Of a DNA stretch of 15,067 nucleotides, positions 1-5,986 are shown piece after piece. The DNA is taken from positions 1 through 15,067 of the forward strand of contig CBDURG010000040.1 of NCBI GenBank assembly GCA_965369805.1. Reading direction: 5' to 3'. The first letter of the stretch is position 1. Every line of letters starts with the position of its first letter. The DNA comes from JAGLRQ01 sp965369805 (GTDB lineage Bacteria; Auribacterota; UBA6266). The position numbers and the translations under genes were made by a program. The notes beneath the pieces were generated by a model. The model ran no database searches, was not told the DNA's origin, and worked only from the letters and a program-made list of their open reading frames with translations.

Positions 1-533
1 GTAAAGATCCTCACGAAAAGTTCCAGCAGCACATTCATCAAGTAAATTTTTGCTATAAGACTTTCTGTTACTTTGGTTTTGATTTCTTCATCTTTTTTTA
101 CTTTAAAACTCTCTATTGTAACTACGCTTTCTTCCAATCTTTCTAATACGTTTAAGAATTGGCCGAAATCTTTACATTTAGATTCCAATTCCATATAAAT
201 AGGTAAAATTTCATAAGGAGAATCCGGGTCTATCTTTATTTTTTCATGCTTGATAGAAACAAACTTGATACCCAATATCCTGGCCCGTTTTGTCAATTCA
301 TCCATGGCTATGGAAATTCCCTCCTGAGTCGGCAATTTTTTTCTTTCAAATGATTCTCCAGCTTTGATAGTCACCCCCGCGATTATTAATTGACTCCCCA
401 CCTCTTTTAGCTCTTGATATGCCTCGTTTATTCTACCGAGCAGAGGAATGTATACGAAAAAAGATAGCGAGACAATTACAAGAACTATAGCTGCCCCGCT
501 GCCTATAAGAATTTCCCGCTTGTTTAATTTCAT
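1..533 (-). CDS. pilO: PilO/GspM-like inner-membrane protein, 3' end outside window
   Basis: Reading the complement from the ATG at 531-533 gives 177 codons with no stop before the window edge, so the C-terminus is missing. The protein starts with a short basic stretch (MKLNKRE), then one membrane helix at about residues 8-30. A coiled-coil-like segment follows (about 31-50), and then an alpha/beta periplasmic region of the PilO type (about 70-170). PilO pairs with PilN in the inner membrane and links the cytoplasmic PilM ring to the secretin; GspM is the type II counterpart. It lies directly downstream of the PilM-PilN fusion, as PilO does in pil operons and GspM in gsp operons. A GGGGT sequence 8 bases before the ATG is a plausible ribosome-binding site. 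The assignment rests on topology, size and position, because PilO sequences are poorly conserved. Confidence 0.72.
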   Translation of the reverse strand, partial: MKLNKREILIGSGAAIVLVIVSLSFFVYIPLLGRINEAYQELKEVGSQLIIAGVTIKAGESFERKKLPTQEGISIAMDELTKRARILGIKFVSIKHEKIKIDPDSPYEILPIYMELESKCKDFGQFLNVLERLEESVVTIESFKVKKDEEIKTKVTESLIAKIYLMNVLLELFVRIF

Positions 534-586
534 CTCTTTTACCCCAGACTATAGGTTATAATAGCTCTTAGTTCATAGTTATACAT

Positions 587-664
587 CGTATTGGGTCTTG
601 AGTGACGCGTATTGCGTTAAAAAACTTATTTAATACTCAATACTCACGACATAATACGCACGAC
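587..664. repeat. Imperfect inverted repeat built from ATACTCA/ATACGCA-like words
   Basis: The 145-base spacer between the fusion gene and pilO contains two related arms, 587-618 and 632-664. Each is made of variants of one short word (CGTATTG, GAGTATT, GCGTATT) and they are in opposite orientation, so a transcript could fold into a long imperfect hairpin. No coding sequence is visible. The spacer between the arms is AT-rich. This could be an mRNA processing or stability element, or a copy of a dispersed intergenic repeat; the sequence alone does not decide. Confidence 0.5.
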
Positions 665-678
665 AAAAGATGCATTAT

Positions 679-2322
679 CTACTTGATGTAATCTATTTCT
701 CCTTTCAATTTAAACATAGAACTACCCTCTATTTCCTCATGTTCCCTGGTAGTTACCAACGCGATATTTTTAAATATACCCCTTTCTAAAGTTAACATAA
801 GCCTGGAAAGCGATGCCAAAGTTGCTTCCTCCCCCGTAAGAATAATACCGCACAATGTAACTTCTTTGACACCTTCTCTGCCCTCCCGCATACTAATTTC
901 AGTGATATAAATATTGGGCGGCACTACATTGCTTATTTCCTTAATAGACTCTATCCAGTAAGGTTCATGTACTAATATCCGGTTTATTTGCAGCTGTTTT
1001 CGGGCTTCTTTAATCTGTAGTTCCAGACTAAGCAGCTCAACTTTTCCGGAAAATATTCTTTTATTGTAGTTTGCCAACTGTAAGCGCATACCGATATAAA
1101 AAAAAAGTAACAGGAGAATTACAGCCGTTGCGATGGCTTTAATACCGGCTCTCTCGATTAACCGCTTGGTTTCTTCTTTTACTTCACTGGGCAAGAGATT
1201 TATTCCATCGGCTGTTCCTAAAGCCGCACCTATAGCTACACCCAGCCTATGCGGCATAATTTCCTTTTTATCAACTGCCCCGGATAAAAACTTAACCCAC
1301 TTCAAAGGATCTCCTACGCTAACCTCCATTCTTAATTTATCCGACAGGTATTCTGTCAAGCCTTTTAGCCCCGCGCTTCCGCCAAATAAAATTGTTCTAT
1401 CTACATTTCCGCCCTCCACGCTTCCCCTGTAATAATCGAACGATCTGCTAATTTCATCCGAAAGTTTTTCTATTGACGGCCTGATCAAGGATAAAATTTG
1501 AGATGCTGATACCTTTTCTCCCACCATCCGGGTTTGGCTTTCTTCCGGTATCCCCCATTTTTTCTTCAGCCGCTCAACCTCATCCATTGCAAATTCAAGA
1601 CGGCCAAGGTCAGAAACAAGGACTCCCGTCATAGCTTTTGTAATATCTTCACCGGCAACGGGAAGCCTTCTTGAAAATTCAATAGCTCCATCTTTTAAGA
1701 TACATAACTCCGCGAAATTAGCCCCTATTTCAATCAGGGCTACCGATTCTCCTTGTTCAAAACCGGCTTTCTCTGTCAGATTCCGAAGGGCCAGCGGAAC
1801 CTGAATAACAGCCGCGTGTTTTATCATCACCTGGTTAAGTATATCCAAATGCTCTACTATAGATCCCTTTGGGCAGGCGGCTACCAGCACTTCCTTCTGC
1901 TTTATTCCTCCCTCTTCGACTTTACCAACTATTTCATAGTCTATCACGGCTTCATCAACCGGAAATGGAATATACTCTTTCACCTCCCATTTAACAGCTT
2001 CTGTCATTTCCGCTCTGGGCATCTCGGGCAAAACCAGTTTCCGTGTCAAACTGCCGGAACAATTTACTACTGAAATCACCCTTGCTCTTTTCAAATCCAG
2101 GTCATGTACAACTTCTCTTAAGCAGGTTATTGTTGCTTCCTTGAAAGCTTTTTCTTTATCCTCCTGCCTTCGCTGATGATCATTCTCCAGGGGATCTAAC
2201 AATTCTATTTTCTTCAACCTGGCTTTGGCTAACGACAGTTCCCCTCTGACAACGGCAAACTGAACCATTTTTATAGAAGAAGTCCCGATATCAAGTCCGA
2301 TTATACTTTTTGGCTGATTCAA
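679..2322 (-). CDS. pilM: PilM-PilN fusion protein (GspL-like architecture)
   Basis: Residues 1-372 are a PilM/FtsA-type actin-like ATPase domain: the phosphate-1 loop GLDIGTSSIK at 9-18, EVKEYIPFPVDEAV at 113-126 (typical of PilM), a second acidic loop ALIEIGAN near 195-202, and FGGSAGL at 313-319. After GVAIGAALGTADG the chain continues into INLLP at 374-378, the motif that normally opens PilN. A membrane helix follows at about 394-411, then a coiled-coil-like stretch and a PilN-type periplasmic domain to residue 547. Separate PilM is about 350 residues and PilN about 180-200, so 547 is the sum of both. GspL has the same overall plan. The start is TTG, supported by AGAGGG five bases upstream; there is no better in-frame ATG near the N-terminus. 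The product would sit on the cytoplasmic face of the inner membrane and cross it once, linking GspE/PilB to PilO. Confidence 0.88.
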   Translation of the reverse strand: MNQPKSIIGLDIGTSSIKMVQFAVVRGELSLAKARLKKIELLDPLENDHQRRQEDKEKAFKEATITCLREVVHDLDLKRARVISVVNCSGSLTRKLVLPEMPRAEMTEAVKWEVKEYIPFPVDEAVIDYEIVGKVEEGGIKQKEVLVAACPKGSIVEHLDILNQVMIKHAAVIQVPLALRNLTEKAGFEQGESVALIEIGANFAELCILKDGAIEFSRRLPVAGEDITKAMTGVLVSDLGRLEFAMDEVERLKKKWGIPEESQTRMVGEKVSASQILSLIRPSIEKLSDEISRSFDYYRGSVEGGNVDRTILFGGSAGLKGLTEYLSDKLRMEVSVGDPLKWVKFLSGAVDKKEIMPHRLGVAIGAALGTADGINLLPSEVKEETKRLIERAGIKAIATAVILLLLFFYIGMRLQLANYNKRIFSGKVELLSLELQIKEARKQLQINRILVHEPYWIESIKEISNVVPPNIYITEISMREGREGVKEVTLCGIILTGEEATLASLSRLMLTLERGIFKNIALVTTREHEEIEGSSMFKLKGEIDYIK

Positions 2323-2339
2323 TTTAACCCTCTGATAAA

Positions 2340-2368
2340 ATTATATTTAGAAACTATTTTGATACTGA
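2340..2368 (-). promoter_or_regulatory. Possible promoter for the PilM-PilN gene
   Basis: The complement of 2340-2345 reads TATAAT, 17 bases before the TTG start, with the AGAGGG ribosome-binding site between them. The -35 region at the expected distance (2363-2368, TCAGTA) is a poor match. The region is AT-rich, so a chance match is likely enough that this is only a candidate. Confidence 0.3.
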
Positions 2369-2394
2369 TTTTTTATGATTGCCTTTATCTTAAG

Positions 2395-2580
2395 CCACAG
2401 AGGCTCAGAGACCACGGAGTTTTATAAACTAATTCTTTTACTATAATTATTTTATTTATTTCTTCGTATTCTCAGTGCCTCCGCGGCAATCTTATTCTTT
2501 TTCTTTTATTCGCAAAATTCGCGGCTGTAATCCCCAATTTTAAATTGATAATTTTTAAATCCGTGTTCATCTGTGTTTAT
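2395..2580. repeat. Composite of degenerate interspersed intergenic repeats
   Basis: The 319-base non-coding spacer 2323-2641 holds a chain of short GC-richer words in AT-rich DNA. They are: CCACAGAGGCTCAGAG plus ACCACGGAG (2395-2419); CTCAGTGCCTCCGCGG (2471-2486), an imperfect inverted partner of the first; TTCGCAAAATTCGCGG (2509-2524); and AATCCGTGTTCATCTGTGTT (2558-2577). From memory, closely similar words recur between genes in many genomes from environmental metagenomes; I know of no assigned function. No ORF is supported here. Confidence 0.6.
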
Positions 2581-2611
2581 TTTTTCTTTCTTTTTTTAAT
2601 TCTAACAAGGT

Positions 2612-2635
2612 ACTAGATGCTATTCACTAGACACT
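2612..2635. repeat. CTAGATGCT/CTAGACACT degenerate direct repeat
   Basis: Two related words, ACTAGATGCT (2612-2621) and ACTAGACACT (2626-2635), are separated by four bases just after the gspK stop codon. They resemble tagatactagac-type degenerate intergenic repeats and differ in sequence from the family at 2395-2580. Only two units are present, so this is a weak call. Confidence 0.35.
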
Positions 2636-2641
2636 GTTTTT

Positions 2642-4285
2642 TTACTCTCTCCAGTATTTTTTCGGCGCCTCGCCTATATATGTCGGTAACGCAAAAGTTC
2701 CCGTTGAGTTTGGATAGTAGGCTGGGGCATAATTATAAGTCTCACCATATATACTCCTTACTGTCCGCTGAAGTTCTCCATCTTCACCCATAGCAGTAAT
2801 AAGAAAAGTATTTGTATAATAACAAAATTCTGTTCCGGTTTCATTATTATTATTCCAACTGGCAGCCAGGTTCTTGTTATAAAATGAACCATCGGCATTT
2901 TCCCTTACCATATCTCTTTGATCCGCCCCTAGTATTGAACTCTTTTCTTCCAGATAATAAGCAAATGCCTGAAGATTTTCATCTTTATCCTTATAATCTA
3001 TAGACGAACTCATATGTGTAAAAGGAGACGTTATCCTGTCCGCTACAATCTCATTGGCTAAATCATCCGCGCTGGTGCCTCCCAATGAAACTGTTTTGAA
3101 CAAAGCCCTTAACACTGTTTCCGAAGCCGTATTAATATTTATAGGAGCTCTGGCTCCTGTTGCTCTTGTAACCTCATTGTTTACCCATGAATAAACAGTT
3201 ATATAATCCTTCAGAGCATCGAAGTCCCCAGCATCCAGCGCGGCAGGAGTTGAAATCTGTTTCACTTCTTCAACTGTATTAAACCACCCAACACTATCTC
3301 TATAATTTACAATAGCAGTTGCTTTATCGACCGCATCCGTAATGGAAAGTTCTTCTATTAATCTTTGCAACAATAACTGTGAGGCATAATTTAAATGCAC
3401 CTTTGAAGATTCATCAGAAACTGTTATGCTCTCAATAGCAGCACTTCCCATGGAGAATGGAAGCGATACATAAGACCCCGACGCCCAGGGTTCGGTTAAC
3501 GTATCGCATTCAAGAACAAGCTCTAACCCCAGCCAATCGATTTCGGCTTTTCTGCCTTTTATGCCGCCTGAGTTTGTCCTCAGCGCTCTTACTTGAAAAT
3601 TAGCTGTGTTCATAATAGAGCTCCAGTTGCCAGGTGTAGGAGCATCGCAATAGTAATCTGTCCATCCAACCTTGTTTAATGTTATAGCCAAACCAATATC
3701 TATCCACTCACTTCCACCGTTTATTGTGTACTGCAACTGAATAACCGGATTGGGCTTTTTGCCCCCTGACCTCCGGGCCCACATCACTAAGCGCATGCTT
3801 TTTATCCTTGTGCCAATCATATTTACCCTCTGCTGAAAATCCCACACTTTAACATATGTTCCGGCGGGATTAAAAATCGCGTTCAACGTAGTATAAAAAG
3901 CTGAGTCTTGGCCAAGCATCGGATTTGTCGCGTAAAAACAGGCCCTATCATAATCGCTTCCATTATCTCCATCGGCCAGATACCCGTCAAAAAACACTGT
4001 CCCGCAATATCCATTAGCCATTGGATCTGCGGTTGGCACTGACGCGTCTCTGTCGTTGTTGACCGCCCGGCATCCTCTCTGGACTCCGCCTTCAGCCGCC
4101 CAGAAAGCTTTCGCATCATCTAACTGAAATCCAATATTTCTGGTTTCAACCGAAACCATGGTTAAATAGGCGGCAATTATGGCGGACAGCACCACCATTA
4201 ATATAAGCGCAAAAAGGAGCGTCATCCCTTTTTCTGTACTTCGCTCACTCTGAGTAACGCGCATATATAAATTACTTTTCGCCAT
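2642..4285 (-). CDS. gspK: GspK-like tip pseudopilin with a beta-sandwich insert
   Basis: Numbering is from the most upstream possible start (TTG at 4309, 555 residues). A prepilin-type signal is seen: EKG at 26-28, then a hydrophobic helix MTLLFALILMVVLSAIIAAYL (29-49). Position +5 after the cleavage glycine is Phe rather than Glu, which is usual for GspK, the tip subunit. The C-terminal half has two helix-hairpin-helix-like segments of the GspK type: VHLNYASQLLLQRL (304-317), with a WFNTVEEV segment at 342-349, and ININTASETVLRAL (390-403). Residues about 135-270 look like an inserted beta-sandwich. GspK is usually about 300-330 residues, so this one is much larger. I favour the ATG at 4285 (547 residues), because a TATAAT at 4326-4331 would leave the TTG almost no leader; TTG at 4309 or ATG at 4264 remain possible. 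It caps the pseudopilus with the I and J subunits. Confidence 0.8.
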   Translation of the reverse strand: MAKSNLYMRVTQSERSTEKGMTLLFALILMVVLSAIIAAYLTMVSVETRNIGFQLDDAKAFWAAEGGVQRGCRAVNNDRDASVPTADPMANGYCGTVFFDGYLADGDNGSDYDRACFYATNPMLGQDSAFYTTLNAIFNPAGTYVKVWDFQQRVNMIGTRIKSMRLVMWARRSGGKKPNPVIQLQYTINGGSEWIDIGLAITLNKVGWTDYYCDAPTPGNWSSIMNTANFQVRALRTNSGGIKGRKAEIDWLGLELVLECDTLTEPWASGSYVSLPFSMGSAAIESITVSDESSKVHLNYASQLLLQRLIEELSITDAVDKATAIVNYRDSVGWFNTVEEVKQISTPAALDAGDFDALKDYITVYSWVNNEVTRATGARAPININTASETVLRALFKTVSLGGTSADDLANEIVADRITSPFTHMSSSIDYKDKDENLQAFAYYLEEKSSILGADQRDMVRENADGSFYNKNLAASWNNNNETGTEFCYYTNTFLITAMGEDGELQRTVRSIYGETYNYAPAYYPNSTGTFALPTYIGEAPKKYWRE

Positions 4286-4325
4286 AAACCGAATCTTTTC
4301 ATTTTTCAACTTACATTACTCTTCA

Positions 4326-4354
4326 ATTATACAAGTAACTATATATGATATACA
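4326..4354 (-). promoter_or_regulatory. Candidate promoter for gspK
   Basis: TATAAT lies on the complement of 4326-4331, downstream of a strong terminator, so gspK needs a new start of transcription in this interval. The -35 region (4349-4354) matches consensus poorly. A perfect palindrome at 4359-4374 sits just upstream, where an activator could bind. Confidence 0.4.
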
Positions 4355-4358
4355 GCGC

Positions 4359-4374
4359 ACTATTCAAGAATAGT
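4359..4374. repeat. Perfect 7-bp inverted repeat upstream of gspK
   Basis: ACTATTCAAGAATAGT has arms ACTATTC and GAATAGT around AA. It is not followed by a T-run on either strand, so a terminator is unlikely. Its position just upstream of the candidate gspK -35 region suggests an operator or activator site; that role is inference. Confidence 0.45.
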
Positions 4375-4393
4375 ATTTAGTTATCACTTTGTA

Positions 4394-4425
4394 TAAAAAA
4401 ATGGAACAAGATAAACCCTTGCTCC
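4394..4425 (-). terminator. Rho-independent terminator after gspJ-like gene
   Basis: On the minus strand GGAGCAAG (complement of 4418-4425) pairs with CTTGTTCC (complement of 4403-4410), 8 pairs including one G-U, around a 7-base loop. A run of seven T follows one base later (complement of 4395-4401). It lies about 43 bases beyond the stop codon of the gspJ-like gene, so it would end or attenuate the pilin transcript before gspK. Confidence 0.8.
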
Positions 4426-4468
4426 ACCTCCAACAGTTATTCCTTAACTGGGTAGTACATATGCAGTT

Positions 4469-4981
4469 TTACAGGTTCCTCGGCCGGACATTCGACCTTA
4501 TAGTTATCATTTCATTCTCTTTTTTGGTAGCCAGATTTATTGTAATCAATCTTACATTTACCGGAGTCACAGGAAAAACCAGGGAGTTTCCATTTCCATC
4601 ATAATAATTTAATTGGAACGATTGGACATCGTTTGATAGGACGTTTGTAATTATACCATCGCTTCTGGTTAAGCTATCACCCGCAGCCCCGGCCCAACTA
4701 TAGGTTATAGATTCATCACTATCCTGGACACCATTTTCATTTATATCCGCAAAAAAAACTATGCTGTTTTGCTCAGCGGTACTAATCAGGAGCAGTTCTT
4801 TCAATTCCCTGTCCATTTTCTCTATGCCCCAGCCGGCTTCCTGTTTAACCTGAGCTTTAGCAACCTCAAAACTCCAGGACTTAAACACCACAACAAAAAC
4901 AAATGAGGTCACAACGACTAGAACGCTCGTCAACGCGACCACCATTAAAAGCTCAACTAAAGTAAGGCCTCTTTTATTCAC
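4469..4981 (-). CDS. GspJ/PilW-like minor (pseudo)pilin
   Basis: The 170-residue protein begins MNKRG followed by LTLVELLMVVALTSVLVVV, a type III/IV prepilin signal with a five-residue leader, cleavage after Gly5 and the conserved Glu at +5 of the mature chain. The rest is a predicted soluble beta-rich head. DINENGVQDSDE at 79-90 resembles a calcium-binding loop (Asp-x-Asn-x-x-Gly-x-x-Asp-x-Asp-Glu). The pattern IVFFADINENG...ITYSW, then a segment near NVLSNDVQSFQLNYYD, is usual in PilW/GspJ-like heads. The start is GTG; no good Shine-Dalgarno site is seen, and the gene starts 39 bases after the gspI-like stop. It should join the pseudopilus tip with the I- and K-like subunits. GspJ versus PilW cannot be settled from sequence alone; the gene order favours GspJ. 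Confidence 0.78.
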   Translation of the reverse strand: MNKRGLTLVELLMVVALTSVLVVVTSFVFVVVFKSWSFEVAKAQVKQEAGWGIEKMDRELKELLLISTAEQNSIVFFADINENGVQDSDESITYSWAGAAGDSLTRSDGIITNVLSNDVQSFQLNYYDGNGNSLVFPVTPVNVRLITINLATKKENEMITIRSNVRPRNL

Positions 4982-5020
4982 CTTGTACTTGTATAGCTTT
5001 CTGTTTTTGTTAGTTTAGTT

Positions 5021-5392
5021 TTATAAATCCGAAACATACGTTATTAATGAAACCGTCCGTTCCTGATCTTTAATCGTCCAATAAATATTAACTGTAATTA
5101 GTTTTAATCCGGCTTGGGGCGTGGATACAGTTAATTCCCGCTGAAAAAAACTAAAGGTGGGTAACTGTGCTTTTGCTTCGCCATTGATATCAGTGTAAGC
5201 CTTGTTTTTAATCTCTTCAAGCTTCTCCCGGGCTAAGTTCGTGGCTACCAGTGTGTGTTGAGTATCTTCAGCGGCAAACATACCCATACCAAACACCTGT
5301 ATCAACGCGGCTATCCCCGAACTGAAAATAACAATGGTAAGAAGAACTTCAAGAAGCGTAAAACCATCCCTCTTTTTCAATCCGGCACCCAT
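5021..5392 (-). CDS. GspI/PilV-like minor (pseudo)pilin
   Basis: This 123-residue protein has a basic leader MGAGLKKRDG and then FTLLEVLLTIVIFSSGIAAL, a clear class III prepilin signal with Glu at +5. The helix continues into a segment TLVATNLAREKLEEIKNKAY, characteristic of PilV/GspI proteins. The head is short and beta-rich, ending ERTVSLITYVSDL. The length matches GspI (about 120-130). ATG is preceded by AGGA with a five-base spacer. The gene lies 29 bases downstream of the gspG-like gene and is probably on its transcript. GspI starts assembly of the tip complex with J and K in type II systems; here the same role is inferred from order. No separate GspH-like gene is found between G and I. 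Confidence 0.8.
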   Translation of the reverse strand: MGAGLKKRDGFTLLEVLLTIVIFSSGIAALIQVFGMGMFAAEDTQHTLVATNLAREKLEEIKNKAYTDINGEAKAQLPTFSFFQRELTVSTPQAGLKLITVNIYWTIKDQERTVSLITYVSDL

Positions 5393-5421
5393 TTTTATCC
5401 TGTTTCCGCTAATCCGCGTTT

Positions 5422-5880
5422 TTAGAACCCGCTTCCATTAGTAGCATAGGGATCATCGTCATCCGTACCGGCCAGGACTCCGGCATCACTTATACCTGTA
5501 ATGTCATAGGCACCATCGGGCCCCGCCGAGAAAACCACATAATATTTTCCGTTGGCTGAACGGCTATAATTATACTCAGTGGTTGAAGTAGCGCCAAAAG
5601 GATCATAAAGCTCAACTTCAATAAGCTGCGGCTTGGCTGTTAACAGATTGGTGGCACATATAGTAACTGTAGTAGCCGGATACGCGTGCGGGCTCTGGTG
5701 TATATAATAGGACTCCAGTGACGTTCTAAGCGCCCGCAGTTCCCCATTCGACTTGGCGACATTGGCTTCATCCTTCATACCCTGAAACCTCGGCAGAGCA
5801 ATACCTACCAGAATAGCTATCACTGCCATCACAATCATAAGTTCAATTAATGTAAAACCCTTTTCTTCCCGTGCTATCAT
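5422..5880 (-). CDS. gspG: GspG-like major pseudopilin / type IV pilin
   Basis: MIAREEKG is a short charged leader, followed by FTLIELMIVMAVIAILVGIA, a textbook N-methylated pilin helix with cleavage after Gly8 and Glu at +5. The mature chain is about 144 residues. The head holds LYDPFG at 91-96 and GKYYVVFSAGPDG at 111-123, the GspG-type motif, and ends in an acidic DDDDPYATNGSGF tail that could bind calcium, as GspG does. There is one cysteine (75), so no disulfide loop of the PilA kind. The ribosome-binding site AAGGAGGT, six bases from the ATG, is the strongest in the window, and the gene has its own candidate promoter. Both fit an abundant structural subunit. It would polymerise on the GspF platform, powered by GspE. 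It could equally be a thin type IV pilus subunit. Confidence 0.87.
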   Translation of the reverse strand: MIAREEKGFTLIELMIVMAVIAILVGIALPRFQGMKDEANVAKSNGELRALRTSLESYYIHQSPHAYPATTVTICATNLLTAKPQLIEVELYDPFGATSTTEYNYSRSANGKYYVVFSAGPDGAYDITGISDAGVLAGTDDDDPYATNGSGF

Positions 5881-5929
5881 TCCACTACCTCCTTTTCTGT
5901 TTCCCTAAATTTACATCCTTCCTTCTTAA

Positions 5930-5958
5930 ATTATACCACATTCCCGTATTTCACGCCG
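5930..5958 (-). promoter_or_regulatory. Extended -10 promoter for the major pilin gene
   Basis: On the minus strand TGGTATAAT (complement of 5930-5938) is a perfect extended -10 element, TGnTATAAT. It would start transcription near 5923 and give a leader of about 40 bases before the pilin ATG. The -35 position (5953-5958) is not TTGACA and lies inside a perfect palindrome, which suggests a regulator acts here. Confidence 0.58.
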
Positions 5959-5974
5959 GAATACCGGCGTAAAA
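5949..5974. repeat. Perfect inverted repeat overlapping the pilin -35 region
   Basis: ACGCCGGAATACCGGCGT (5953-5970) has 7-bp arms around AATA. On the minus-strand RNA the pairing extends through a G-U pair and three A-U pairs to about 11 pairs. It sits between the gspF stop and the pilin promoter. It has no T-run, so it is not a standard terminator. It may be an operator, or an mRNA-stabilising hairpin at the end of the gspF message. Confidence 0.6.
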
Positions 5975-5986
5975 TACACACCATTT

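Noticed and set aside
2395..2635. CRISPR-like array in the repeat-rich spacer
   Set aside because: The words differ from each other, are not evenly spaced and have no constant-length spacers.
3883..4119. 78-codon minus-strand frame inside gspK
   Set aside because: It is another frame of the gspK-like gene, where the coding frame shows consistent pilin and GspK features.
5949..5974. Palindrome as a terminator of gspE-gspF
   Set aside because: The stem is good but no T-run follows on either strand; an operator or RNA-stability hairpin fits better.
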